Assembly (NCBI GenBank): GCA_025359125.1
Contig: JANYHI010000079.1
Coordinates: 1-47,165 of the forward strand
Source of the DNA: Cytophagales bacterium
GTDB taxonomy: Bacteria; Bacteroidota; Bacteroidia; Cytophagales; Cyclobacteriaceae
Direction: 5' to 3'
Length of the DNA: 47,165 bases
The notes under the pieces are model-generated. The model did not search any database and was not told the DNA's origin. It was given only the letters and a program-made list of their open reading frames with translations. The position numbers and the translations under genes are program-made. Positions 1-8,830 of this stretch are shown here, piece after piece. Position 1 is the first letter of the stretch. Each line of letters starts with the position of its first letter.

Positions 1-1329
1 AAAAAAGGATTGGCGTATGTAGATGATAGCACAAGCGAGGAAATTGCTGCACAAAAGGGAACACCTACTAAACCAGGAACTAATAATAAATTTCGCGGTA
101 GATCAATAGAAGAAAATATTTCGCTTTTCGCGGATATGAAAGCGGGAAAGTATCAGGACGGAGAAAAAGTATTACGTGCTAAAATTGATATGGCTCATGT
201 GAACATGCTCATGCGTGATCCGGTTATTTACAGAATTAAACATGCTCATCACCACCGCACGGGCGATGCTTGGTGCATTTACCCAATGTATGATTTTGCT
301 CATGGACAAAGTGATTCAATAGAAAAAATCACCCACAGTATTTGTACGCTTGAGTTTGTTCCGCATCGCGAGTTATATGATTGGTGTATTCAAAATTTAG
401 AAATTTATCCATCGCATCAGTACGAATTTGCCCGCTTGAACATGACCTATACCGTGATGAGCAAGCGTAAGCTGCTACAATTGGTAAATGAGAATCATGT
501 GAACGGCTGGGACGATCCGCGGATGCCAACATTGAGTGGTGTTCGGAGAAGAGGCTACACCGCTGAAAGCATTCGTGAATTTTGTGATAAGATTGGAGTG
601 GCGAAACGCGAAAATTTAATTGACATTGGCTTACTTGAATTTTGTGTGCGCGAGCATTTGAATAAAATTTCTTTGCGCAGGATGGTGGTGCTCGATCCTA
701 TTAAAGTAATTATTACCAATTACCCCGTGGGAAAAGAGGAGTTATTGAATAGCGAGAATAATCCTGAAGATGAAACTTCGGGTTCTCGTGAGATTCCGTT
801 TAGCAGAGAGCTTTATATTGAAGCCGAAGATTTTATGGAGGTGCCAGCGAAAAAATATTTTCGATTAGCACCTGGCCAGATGGTTCGCTTAAAGAGTGCC
901 TACATTATTAAGTGCGAAGAGGCGGTGAAAGATGCGAGTGGCAAAGTAACGGAGTTGCATTGCACCTATGTGCCCGAAAGTAGAAGTGGCTCTGATACAT
1001 CGGGCATCCAAGTGAAGGGCGTGATCCATTGGGTGAGTGTGCAGCATGCCGTGCAAATTGAAGTACACCAGTACGACCGACTTTTTGTAACAGAAGATAT
1101 GAACCGCATTGAAGACGATTTTAAAAATCACTTGAATGCAGAGTCATTAAAAATTTTGCCGAATGTTTATGCGGAGCCTTCATTGGCAGAAGCTATTCTT
1201 ACGGATCGGTTTCAGTTTATGCGCACAGGTTATTTTTGCTTGGATCCTGATTCTACAAAGGGCAAATTAATTTTTAACAGAGCAGTAACGCTAAGAGATA
1301 TGTGGGCGAAGGAGGTAAAAAGGGGGTAG
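1..1329 (+). CDS. glnS: glutamine--tRNA ligase, 5'-truncated by the window edge
   Basis: Cytoplasmic class I aminoacyl-tRNA synthetase that charges tRNA-Gln. The frame is open from base 1 (the first residues, KKGLAYVDD, match the inside of GlnRS), so the true start and the HIGH motif lie upstream; the TTG at 10 is not the start. Visible are the catalytic-core segment with YPMYDFAHGQSD, the class I signature lysine loop as VMSKRK (the usual GlnRS form of KMSKS), the NGWDDPRMPT segment, and the two C-terminal anticodon-binding beta-barrels from about residue 225. About 442 of an expected 550-560 residues are present. It is preferred over GltX because of the WDDPRMPT block and the C-terminal barrels. 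A membrane-protein gene follows after about 70 bp. Confidence 0.95.
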   Translation, partial: KKGLAYVDDSTSEEIAAQKGTPTKPGTNNKFRGRSIEENISLFADMKAGKYQDGEKVLRAKIDMAHVNMLMRDPVIYRIKHAHHHRTGDAWCIYPMYDFAHGQSDSIEKITHSICTLEFVPHRELYDWCIQNLEIYPSHQYEFARLNMTYTVMSKRKLLQLVNENHVNGWDDPRMPTLSGVRRRGYTAESIREFCDKIGVAKRENLIDIGLLEFCVREHLNKISLRRMVVLDPIKVIITNYPVGKEELLNSENNPEDETSGSREIPFSRELYIEAEDFMEVPAKKYFRLAPGQMVRLKSAYIIKCEEAVKDASGKVTELHCTYVPESRSGSDTSGIQVKGVIHWVSVQHAVQIEVHQYDRLFVTEDMNRIEDDFKNHLNAESLKILPNVYAEPSLAEAILTDRFQFMRTGYFCLDPDSTKGKLIFNRAVTLRDMWAKEVKRG

Positions 1330-1399
1330 GAATGAGAGTTTAGAAAATATTTTTAAGGCAAATTTCTTATTTATTAAAAAATGCCTCAAGGCAATTCAA

Positions 1400-2536
1400 T
1401 TGCGTCACCGAATAAAGTTAATTACAATAATAGTCTCCTGCTTTTTTCTGCTGGGATTAGTGATGTCATTTAATTTATGGTTACCCGAACGTTTTTTTCC
1501 ACTACTACCAATTTTCGCTGTCTCATATTATTTTAATCTCCTAATTGGTTGGTCAGCTTTATTGGTTTTAATCGTAAGCTTATTTTTTACTGCGTTGAAT
1601 AGATCAAGAGTATGGTTAATACTTTCTGTCGTCTCCATTATCACTTTAATCTTTTTAGATCAAACTAGGTTGCAGCCTTGGGTTTACATTTATATTGCAA
1701 TGCTTGTTTGTCTAGCTATTGGATACGGGAATCGTCAATCAGAAGATATTCTTCTTAGCTGCGTTCAAGTAATTTGTATTGGCGTTTATCTCTGGAGTGG
1801 CATTCATAAAATAAACGCTGGATTTTTAGATAATACTTTTAAATTAATATTAGAAACTCTATTTTTTATTAAGAATAGAGACCTCTCTGTCATTAAAAAA
1901 TTTGGGTATTTAATCCCCACTTTAGAAATAATCTGTGGGCTTTCTCTTTTCTTTTCAAGAACAAGAACTGTCGGTATTTGTATTTCAATCGCGCTTCATT
2001 TAGCCATTTTAGTTTTTGTTGGTCCTTTAGGAATAAACAGAAATCAAATTGTTATTCCTTGGAATGTTGCCATGATTCCAATTGTTTTTATTTCATTCTA
2101 TAAAACAGAGAATGACATATTTAGGTGGGATAATACTAGTAAATTAAAAATAGTGAAACTTATTATTTTTATATTGTTCTGGGTGATGCCCTTTTTTAAT
2201 TTTCTTTCTTTATGGGATAGCTATTTATCATTCTCCTTATATTCCGATAAGGTAAATAAATACTTTATAGCGATTGAACAAACCGAAATTAATAAAATTG
2301 ATAAAAGACTCAATTCATATTTTGTTGAATTACCAAACCTAAGAGGAGGTAATTTAATTGAGGTAGATAAATGGGCAATGAGTGATCTTAACGTCCCCTT
2401 TTATCCAGAGGATCGTGTTTTTAAACAGCTCTCAGAATCGTTTTGCAAATTAGGAATAGATAATGAAAAGTTAATCTTTTTGAAAGTAAGTAACTATCCA
2501 AGAAGAGACGAGTATATTCCATTTAAGTGTAAATGA
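1400..2536 (+). CDS. polytopic membrane protein, HTTM/DoxX-like
   Basis: Unassigned inner-membrane protein of 378 residues with about nine or ten hydrophobic segments between residues 7 and 265, then a soluble C-terminal tail of about 100 residues. The segment YLWSGIHKINAGFLDN resembles the SG-x-K signature seen in HTTM/DoxX-like membrane proteins of Bacteroidetes, but this is a weak family hint and no catalytic residues are evident. The start is uncertain: the frame has no ATG near the N-terminus, so TTG at 1400 is taken, directly before a basic residue run and the first membrane segment. It is a single gene, with a convergent START-domain gene downstream. Base composition is more AT-rich than the neighbouring glnS. 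Confidence 0.7.
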   Translation: MRHRIKLITIIVSCFFLLGLVMSFNLWLPERFFPLLPIFAVSYYFNLLIGWSALLVLIVSLFFTALNRSRVWLILSVVSIITLIFLDQTRLQPWVYIYIAMLVCLAIGYGNRQSEDILLSCVQVICIGVYLWSGIHKINAGFLDNTFKLILETLFFIKNRDLSVIKKFGYLIPTLEIICGLSLFFSRTRTVGICISIALHLAILVFVGPLGINRNQIVIPWNVAMIPIVFISFYKTENDIFRWDNTSKLKIVKLIIFILFWVMPFFNFLSLWDSYLSFSLYSDKVNKYFIAIEQTEINKIDKRLNSYFVELPNLRGGNLIEVDKWAMSDLNVPFYPEDRVFKQLSESFCKLGIDNEKLIFLKVSNYPRRDEYIPFKCK

Positions 2537-2638
2537 ATGATGAACTAATTTATCATTGGCAGTTATGTTTTGAAAAGCCTTCTAGCAAAGACAAGCTCAA
2601 CGCGACAAAGTTTTTGGAGCGGTTCTTACTTAATTCTC

Positions 2639-3235
2639 TTACCGATACTTCCCAATCTTCTCTTTCATGCTTTTAAAAGTATCATAAGGAGCTTTGTGCG
2701 AGAGTGAGTTGATTAGCCAAACAGGAAGTGTTCCACCCAAATCAATTTCGAGCGTGTATTGTATTGATAGTGTTCCTGGCTTTTCTTCTTTCACTTGCCA
2801 CACCGCCTTTGACATAGGCACGCGAACAATATTTTTTTTCTTAGGTATGTAATCGGGTATGCTAGTGAGTATGATCTTCATTTCGCGAGGAGTGATTTGC
2901 TGTGTCACTAGTTTGATTGCAAAATCTCGATTGTCTACCACAGGCGCGCGAACTTCTGTATGATAAATTATTTCGTTAACATTTATTTTTTTTAGCAGCT
3001 GCGCACTCACGGTTTGGTCTTGCCAATCGGCCAAATGGTTAACATCGAAGAGCATGGTTTTTAATTGGAGCTGGGTAGCCTTCAATTGAAATTTTGCTTT
3101 GATGGTTTTGTATTTCGAGTTTTCTGGGTCGCAGGCGTAAACCTGAATACTGTCTTTGTCTAGCTTTAGCTCGCAATTTTTTTGCGCTTTAGCAGAAATA
3201 CTTCCTAGAAGAAAAATAAAAATCAACCACTTCAT
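2639..3235 (-). CDS. secreted START/SRPBCC-fold lipid-binding protein
   Basis: About 198 residues. The ATG at 3235 is preferred over an upstream TTG at 3262 because it places a clean signal peptide (MKWLIFIFLLGSISAKA, cleavage before Q) at the N-terminus. The mature part has the START-domain pattern: ADWQDQTVSAQLLKK, YHTEVRAPVVDNRDF, then SIQYTLEIDLGGTLPVWLINS and a final amphipathic helix. The family binds hydrophobic ligands in a helix-grip cavity; ligand and role here are unknown. It lies about 30 bp downstream of the FucP-like permease on the same strand and is probably co-transcribed with it. Confidence 0.8.
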   Translation of the reverse strand: MKWLIFIFLLGSISAKAQKNCELKLDKDSIQVYACDPENSKYKTIKAKFQLKATQLQLKTMLFDVNHLADWQDQTVSAQLLKKINVNEIIYHTEVRAPVVDNRDFAIKLVTQQITPREMKIILTSIPDYIPKKKNIVRVPMSKAVWQVKEEKPGTLSIQYTLEIDLGGTLPVWLINSLSHKAPYDTFKSMKEKIGKYR

Positions 3236-3268
3236 TAACCTACAAACGATTTTGGCCTGCAAATAAGT

Positions 3269-4501
3269 TTATTGTTGACCCAATTTATTTTCGACAGGCT
3301 TATAAAATTTAATCGCAAACAGGAAAATCATAAAATAACAGATGATAGGCAAGAGATAGGCGGTGGCCACGCTATATTTATCTGCAACATAACCCATAAG
3401 TGGAGGGAACACCGCACCGCCCACAACACCCATCACAATAAAAGAAGAAGCCTTCTCGCGCAAGTCGTTTAGGTTCTTCATGCCCAAACCAAAAATGGTG
3501 GGGAACATAATAGAGAATGTAAACTGCAACCCAATTAAGCAAGCAAAAGATAACCAGCCTAAATGTTGCGAAATGATGATGCACATAGTAATGCTGCCTA
3601 AACAAAACAACGCAAGTAATTTATTGGGTGCGATAAAGTTCATTAAGTAAGTACCAATGATTCTGCCCATCAACATCATAAACATACTGAGCGAAAAATA
3701 ATAAGAAGCTTGTTGATCGCTCATACCCGGCATGTAGGTGACAGCGTAGTTGATAAAAAATGCCCACGTGCCTCCTTGTGTAGCTACATTAAAAAACTGC
3801 GCCACTATAGCCCACTTAAAATGTTTGTACTGAAAAAGTTCTTTATACGTACGCTGAGCACCAGTAGAATTTCTTGACTCTTGCAACGGAGGTACTTTAA
3901 TTGCCCAGAATGAAGCGGCAATAATAAACACAGTTGCCCCTATGGCGGAGTACAATATTTTTACAGAGAATAAATCGGTTTGCGTATTTCCGGTAAGTAC
4001 ATCTCCTAGTATGAAAAAGCCCCCAAGCAATGGGCCAATGATTGTGCCCAACGCGTTAAACGTTTGAGAGAAATTTAGTCTTTGTTCCGATTTACTCTCA
4101 TCGCCTAGTGCTGCGGTAAATGGATGTGCTACGGCCTCAAGCGTTGCAAGCCCACAAGCTAAAATAAAAAGAGCAATCCGAAAAAACCCAAACGATTCTG
4201 CCCCTGCCGCAGGCACAAATAAGAATGCTCCCACAGCATATAAAATCAAACCGGCCAGTACTCCTTTTTTATAGCCGTATTTTTTCATGAATAAACCCGC
4301 TGGAATGCCCATGACGAAGTAGGCACCGAAAATTGAAAACTGTACTAACCCCGATTGTGCCAATGAGACATTCAATACTTTTTGAAAATGCCGATTGAGT
4401 ACATCGCCCATCGAGATGGCGATACCCCACATCATGAAAAGGCTCGTTACAAAAATAAAAGTAGGAACATACTTGCGATCGGTGAGCGGAATTTTTTCCA
4501 T
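3269..4501 (-). CDS. MFS sugar permease, FucP family
   Basis: Proton-coupled sugar symporter of 410 residues with twelve predicted membrane helices. Diagnostic FucP-family segments are the N-terminal FMMWGIAISMGDVLNRHFQ, the loop YGYKKGVLAGL after helix 2, and LEAVAHPFTAALGDES with NFSQTFNALGTIIGPLLGG in the middle. The family includes fucose, glucose/galactose and N-acetylglucosamine permeases, and substrate cannot be told from sequence. The ATG at 4501 is close to the first helix, as expected. The START-domain gene follows; upstream a strong terminator separates it from the NhaC-type gene, so this is probably the first gene of its own unit. Confidence 0.88.
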   Translation of the reverse strand: MEKIPLTDRKYVPTFIFVTSLFMMWGIAISMGDVLNRHFQKVLNVSLAQSGLVQFSIFGAYFVMGIPAGLFMKKYGYKKGVLAGLILYAVGAFLFVPAAGAESFGFFRIALFILACGLATLEAVAHPFTAALGDESKSEQRLNFSQTFNALGTIIGPLLGGFFILGDVLTGNTQTDLFSVKILYSAIGATVFIIAASFWAIKVPPLQESRNSTGAQRTYKELFQYKHFKWAIVAQFFNVATQGGTWAFFINYAVTYMPGMSDQQASYYFSLSMFMMLMGRIIGTYLMNFIAPNKLLALFCLGSITMCIIISQHLGWLSFACLIGLQFTFSIMFPTIFGLGMKNLNDLREKASSFIVMGVVGGAVFPPLMGYVADKYSVATAYLLPIICYFMIFLFAIKFYKPVENKLGQQ

Positions 4502-4518
4502 TTTGATTTACGTAGGTT

Positions 4519-4551
4519 ATAACAAAAATGCCTCAGGTTTCTGAGGCATCC
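4519..4551 (-). terminator. rho-independent terminator of the NhaC-type gene
   Basis: A perfect 9-bp stem (4528-4536 with 4541-4549, arms ATGCCTCAG/CTGAGGCAT) with a 4-base loop is followed, on the minus strand, by a T-run ending in GTT. It lies 15 bp beyond the stop of the antiporter gene and before the FucP-like gene. Confidence 0.88.
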
Positions 4552-4563
4552 AAATATTTAGCG

Positions 4564-5847
4564 TTATTTCCTTTTCAGGAAGATGAAGATAAGTGTGGAC
4601 AGCCCCAGCAAAAAAGGATAGTACATGTAACCAATAATTTTAAAGGCAGACACTTTTTGTTGCGAGATGGCTACCGCGGCCAGCAACTGCGCGCCATAAG
4701 GTAATAATCCCTGAACAAAACAGGAGATCGTATCTAAAATGCTTGCACTTCTTCTTCCGTCAATTTGATTTTTGTCGGCAATGGTTTTGGCAAGCGGCCC
4801 CACAATTAAAATGGTAATGGTATTGTTGGCGATGGCAGCATTTACTAAAGCAGTTAATCCTGCAATGCCCAGCTCGCCTCCGCGCTTGGTTTTAATTAAT
4901 CGAGAGACATGATATAAGATGTAATCAATTCCTCCTTGATAGCGAATGAGACCAACAATTCCTCCAATCAAAATGCAAGTGATACTTAACTCAAACATCG
5001 ATGCAAGGCCTTCGTTAGCAGAGCTTATTGCTTTCCATCCGTTCATACTTCCCGTACTTATGCCAACAATAGATGTTAACGCTATGCCACTGAGCAGCAC
5101 CCAAATTACATTCATGCCTGTTAGCGCGGCAACGAGTACAAATAAGTAAGGAATAATTTTTATTACTGAGTAATCGTGTACGCTAGTAATTGGCAGCGAG
5201 TTGCCGACCGATCCTGAAAAAGCATAAATTAAAAAAGTAATGATAGAAGGAGGAAGTGCAATCCAAAAATTGACTTTAAACTTATCTCTCATTTCCACTC
5301 CTTGCGTTCGGGTAGCTGCTATGGTGGTATCAGAAATCATAGAGAGGTTATCGCCAAACATGGCGCCACCTACCACGGCACCAAGGGCAATGGCTAATAT
5401 GCCTGGGATGGATTCATTAAAACCTACGGCAATGGGCGACAGAGCAACTACTGTTCCTACGGAAGTTCCCAATGAAAGTGAAATAAAACAAGCGATTAAA
5501 AACAGACCTGCAATAATTAAGCTGGGCGATAAATAGGTAAGCGCAAAGTTGACGGTAGATTCTACTGCGCCCATGCTCTTGCTCATCGCGGCAAACGCAC
5601 CAGCCAACAAAAAAATAAAACACATCAGCATGATATTAGCATCGCCCATGTGGTGGCTAAACTCATCTACCTTTTTGGCAAACGGAATTTTTGGGTATTG
5701 AATAAATCCCACCACAGCGGCAATTAAAAATGCTACTAGCACAGGCATCTTGTAAAAATCGTGTAACCATATAGAGGTGAACAAATAAACACCTAAGAAG
5801 ATGAAGAAGGGGAGCAGCGCACCAAAGCGCCCTTTAGTAGTATTCAT
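4564..5847 (-). CDS. NhaC-family Na+/H+ antiporter
   Basis: Integral membrane protein of 427 residues with about eleven to twelve hydrophobic segments. The family-typical segments are LSLGTSVGTVVALSPIA, GAVVGGAMFGDNLSMISDTT (the conserved GDNLS-SDT block of NhaC/YuiF-type antiporters) and, in the second half, ANNTITILIVGP. Members exchange Na+ for protons; some relatives couple this to malate or lactate, so the exact substrate is open. The ATG at 5847 directly precedes a short cytoplasmic stretch and helix 1. It is a single-gene unit ended by the hairpin at 4519-4551, divergent from the sensor-kinase gene. Confidence 0.87.
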   Translation of the reverse strand: MNTTKGRFGALLPFFIFLGVYLFTSIWLHDFYKMPVLVAFLIAAVVGFIQYPKIPFAKKVDEFSHHMGDANIMLMCFIFLLAGAFAAMSKSMGAVESTVNFALTYLSPSLIIAGLFLIACFISLSLGTSVGTVVALSPIAVGFNESIPGILAIALGAVVGGAMFGDNLSMISDTTIAATRTQGVEMRDKFKVNFWIALPPSIITFLIYAFSGSVGNSLPITSVHDYSVIKIIPYLFVLVAALTGMNVIWVLLSGIALTSIVGISTGSMNGWKAISSANEGLASMFELSITCILIGGIVGLIRYQGGIDYILYHVSRLIKTKRGGELGIAGLTALVNAAIANNTITILIVGPLAKTIADKNQIDGRRSASILDTISCFVQGLLPYGAQLLAAVAISQQKVSAFKIIGYMYYPFLLGLSTLIFIFLKRK

Positions 5848-5975
5848 GTATAAAGTTAAAATTCATGATAAAGTAAAAATAATTGAATGATCGAAACTAT
5901 ATTAAAACTTGAACTCTTTTAAGATTATTTTGATAGCTTCAACCCAATAAGAACAATTTTCGTTAGCAATTTTAA

Positions 5976-7541
5976 ATGAAATCGACAAACCGAATCGCAT
6001 TACTGCTAGGCCTGGCGTTTTTATTACCGGCTTTATTCTTTTCTATTTACGAAATCTCTTCGCTAAACAAAGACGAGAAAATGATTCAGCAGATTTACGA
6101 AAAGCAATTGGATGCAATTTTGTTTTCTGTCAACCAATATTCAGACGATATTCTTACCCGATGGATCTCAGATATTGAATCAAATCAAGAAGAACTTTCA
6201 TCGGGCGGAAAGCGATCTGATAAGATCAATAATTTACTTTCCTACAACCCTTCTTTAACACAGTTTTTTATTTGTGATACAATAGATCAAAAAGTAAAAC
6301 TGAATTTCTTTTCGTTAGATACCTCAAATGTAAATTTACAGTCTCAGATCCAAAAGGCGTTGACTCAAAACAAAAACCAGATTCAGCAATTGATTGAATA
6401 TAAAAATAGTGGATTTCAAAAAGTTCAGGCGTTGGCTTATCAGTGGCCAGATCAATTGCAATGTCTCGTATTTATTACCGGAAATGAAAATCAATCTAAG
6501 ATGGTAGGGCTACTCATTAATTCAGAAAATTTTATTCAAGATCTGGTTGGCCCGCGATTGCAAGTGATTGCCCGCGATCAGTTTGTACTATCTGCCTTTA
6601 AGAAGGGCATCACAACTCCTGTTTACTCTACGCTTCAAGCAGATACTGTTTCATTAATCAATCAGGCATTAACAAAAGACCTTTGGGTATTGCCCGATTA
6701 TCTTCTAGGCATTAGAACTTCTGGCTTGTCGTTGCAAAAAATTATTGATGAACGAACCTACACCAACTTAACCCTTCTAATTTTATTAGACTTAATTTTA
6801 ATTATTGCAGTAGTACTCGTTTTTCGAAACGTAAAAAAAGAAGTGCAGCTTGCGCAGAATAAAGCAGATTTTGTTTCCAATGTTTCGCACGAGATCAGAA
6901 CACCCTTGGCGCTAATCAGCATGTTTGCTGAAACCTTAGAAATGGGTAGGGTGAAAACAGAAGAGAAGAAATCAGAATACTATAGTATAATCAGCAAAGA
7001 GGCGCATCGACTATCCGGCATAGTAAATAAGATATTGAATTTTAGTCAGACCGAAGCAAACAAGAAGGTTCTAAATATTAGATCAGTGCAGGTAAGCAAA
7101 GAGATTAAGGAAGTGTTACTTACGTACGATTTTCACTTAAAGAATAAAGGCTATGAGTATTCTTTTACAGAAGATCTAACACTTTTTGTGGAAGCTGATA
7201 AAGATGCATTTGTAGAGGTTTTTATAAATCTGCTCGACAATGCGATCAAGTATTCTTCTAACAATAAAAGAATTGAGATTAACACAGGAAGAGAAAACGA
7301 TTGGGGCTTTATCTCCGTAAAAGATCAGGGTATTGGAATTAGCAAGATTAATCAAAAGCATATTTTCGATAAATTTTATCGGGTTCCTTCCGGTGATTTG
7401 GCCAAAACCAGTGGAACGGGCATCGGCCTTTCGTTGGTAAAGCAATTGATGGAATCACAGAAGGGAAAAATTTCTGTAGAAAGTGAACTGGGAAAAGGAT
7501 CGCGATTTATTATCTATTTTAAATTATCAACTAACTTTTAA
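5976..7541 (+). CDS. membrane sensor histidine kinase
   Basis: Two-component sensor of 521 residues. A membrane helix at about 7-26, an extracytoplasmic sensor region of about 235 residues with no recognised fold, and a second helix at about 264-284 precede the kinase core. The HisKA motif FVSNVSHEIRTPLAL places the phospho-acceptor at His305. The HATPase domain has the N box (FINLLDNAIKYS), G1 (KDQGIGIS), F box (IFDKFYR) and G2 (TSGTGIGLSLVKQL), all intact. The gene ends 2 bp before the response-regulator start, so the two are co-transcribed and act as a pair. Confidence 0.95.
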   Translation: MKSTNRIALLLGLAFLLPALFFSIYEISSLNKDEKMIQQIYEKQLDAILFSVNQYSDDILTRWISDIESNQEELSSGGKRSDKINNLLSYNPSLTQFFICDTIDQKVKLNFFSLDTSNVNLQSQIQKALTQNKNQIQQLIEYKNSGFQKVQALAYQWPDQLQCLVFITGNENQSKMVGLLINSENFIQDLVGPRLQVIARDQFVLSAFKKGITTPVYSTLQADTVSLINQALTKDLWVLPDYLLGIRTSGLSLQKIIDERTYTNLTLLILLDLILIIAVVLVFRNVKKEVQLAQNKADFVSNVSHEIRTPLALISMFAETLEMGRVKTEEKKSEYYSIISKEAHRLSGIVNKILNFSQTEANKKVLNIRSVQVSKEIKEVLLTYDFHLKNKGYEYSFTEDLTLFVEADKDAFVEVFINLLDNAIKYSSNNKRIEINTGRENDWGFISVKDQGIGISKINQKHIFDKFYRVPSGDLAKTSGTGIGLSLVKQLMESQKGKISVESELGKGSRFIIYFKLSTNF

Positions 7542-7543
7542 CA

Positions 7544-8224
7544 ATGGCTAAGATTTTAATTGTAGAAGATGAGCCGGCCATGCAATTGGGGTTGAAAGAT
7601 AACCTTGAACTAGAAAATTATTTAGTGGAAACTGCTAACGATGGTGAAGAAGGATTGAATAAACTTAAAAACACTTCGTATGATTTGGTTTTACTCGATG
7701 TGATGCTTCCGAAGATTTCAGGCTTTGATGTTTGTAAAATGAGCAGAGCTGCCGGCATTAAAACACCTATTATATTGCTAACAGCAAGAGGAGAAGAAAT
7801 TGACAAAGTAATTGGCCTTGAACTGGGTGCTGATGATTATATAACAAAACCTTTTAGCATTCGCGAACTACTGGCCCGAGTAAAAGCTATTTTGAGACGG
7901 AGCCAATCTTTATCTACTAATTCAGAGATTACAACTATTGGCAGATTGAAAGTGGACTTTAACGCCTTTCAGGCTGCGCACGATAGTGTAGAAATAAAAG
8001 TATCTCACAAGGAATTAGAAGTTTTGCATTACTTGGTTAAGAACAAGAACCAAGTAGTGAGTCGTTACGATTTGCTTGAGAACGTATGGGGCTATGAAGA
8101 ACAAATTACTACCCGTACGGTCGATAATTTTATCGTGCGCTTACGCCAAAAAATAGAAACCAATCCTAATCAGCCTAAAATTATTCTCACCGTTCATGGC
8201 TCGGGCTACAGACTGATTTTGTAG
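7544..8224 (+). CDS. OmpR/PhoB-family response regulator
   Basis: Transcription factor of 226 residues. The receiver domain carries the acidic pair E8/D9, the phospho-acceptor Asp52 in LVLLDVMLPK, Thr80 and Lys102 (in ITKPF). The C-terminal winged helix (about 128-226) has the usual KELEVLHYLVKN and TRTVDNFIVRLRQKIE segments, including the recognition helix. Its partner is the kinase just upstream. A tandem TTGTnACAA motif with 10-bp period lies 14 bp after its stop, before a gene for a small secreted protein; OmpR-type regulators typically bind such direct repeats, so that gene is a likely target. Confidence 0.95.
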   Translation: MAKILIVEDEPAMQLGLKDNLELENYLVETANDGEEGLNKLKNTSYDLVLLDVMLPKISGFDVCKMSRAAGIKTPIILLTARGEEIDKVIGLELGADDYITKPFSIRELLARVKAILRRSQSLSTNSEITTIGRLKVDFNAFQAAHDSVEIKVSHKELEVLHYLVKNKNQVVSRYDLLENVWGYEEQITTRTVDNFIVRLRQKIETNPNQPKIILTVHGSGYRLIL

Positions 8225-8237
8225 ATCTTGTTTTTGG

Positions 8238-8256
8238 TTGTGACAACTTGTTACAA
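8238..8256. promoter_or_regulatory. tandem TTGTnACAA operator candidate
   Basis: Two copies of the self-complementary 9-mer TTGTnACAA (8238-8246 TTGTGACAA, 8248-8256 TTGTTACAA) sit one base apart, giving a 10-bp period as expected for head-to-tail binding of an OmpR-type dimer. The site is about 85 bp upstream of the start of the secreted-protein gene at 8342 and just after the response-regulator gene. Binding is inferred, not shown. Confidence 0.5.
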
Positions 8257-8341
8257 ACCTTTACTCTGCGGTTACATCTTCCTTATCTGGCTTGCCGTTA
8301 TTTGACTTGTAATTTAACAAACAAGTTTAAACAACATAGCC

Positions 8342-8752
8342 ATGAAAAATCAAACCATTCTCTCCGCAGCATTAATCATTCTCTTTAGTGCAGCCTTTAC
8401 AGTAGTAAACGCACAAGTTGGATCTGGGCCAGCGGTAAAAATTCTGCCATCAGCAGATAAAAATATTTTTAAAATACTTTTTGCTTATGCTTCCGAAAAG
8501 CCGGTAGACATTAGCTTTTTTGACGGAAGCGAATTATTAGGGTCAGATAGAATTAAAGCGAAGCATTTTGGCCAGGGCTTTCTTAAAAAATACGATCTCA
8601 GCAATATAAAATCTAAAAGTTTCACGGTTGAGATCTCATCAGAAAATGTAGATGTGGTTTACAAAATGGTGGAGTCAAAAGATCATAAAACGTATGTTCC
8701 TGAATTAGAAAAGACGACATACAAAAATTCTTTGGTCGCTTCTAATAATTAG
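8342..8752 (+). CDS. small secreted protein of unknown function
   Basis: A 136-residue protein with a clear signal peptide (hydrophobic stretch 6-20, cleavage after VNA before Q). The mature part is about 110 residues, rich in short beta-type segments (KILPSADKNIFKILFAYAS, DISFFDGSELLGSDRIK) and likely a small beta-sandwich; no enzyme motif or sorting domain is seen. Position directly after a kinase/regulator pair, with a regulator-type operator in between, suggests it is an output of that system. A terminator follows at once, so it is transcribed alone. Confidence 0.75.
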   Translation: MKNQTILSAALIILFSAAFTVVNAQVGSGPAVKILPSADKNIFKILFAYASEKPVDISFFDGSELLGSDRIKAKHFGQGFLKKYDLSNIKSKSFTVEISSENVDVVYKMVESKDHKTYVPELEKTTYKNSLVASNN

Positions 8753-8765
8753 GGTTATTTGAAGC

Positions 8766-8798
8766 AAGGTGAATGGCTTTCGGGTCATTCACCTTTTA
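8766..8798 (+). terminator. rho-independent terminator
   Basis: A 9-bp stem (8767-8775 with 8786-8794, arms AGGTGAATG/CATTCACCT) with a 10-base loop runs into TTTT, 14 bp after the stop of the secreted-protein gene. Confidence 0.8.
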
Positions 8799-8830
8799 AA
8801 TTATTAGTACTTTTACAAAAAATATAAACC

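Noticed and set aside
8808-8815. TACTTTTA as promoter for the sugar-binding protein
   Set aside because: Only 16 bp before the start and without a -33 element; too weak to list as a feature.
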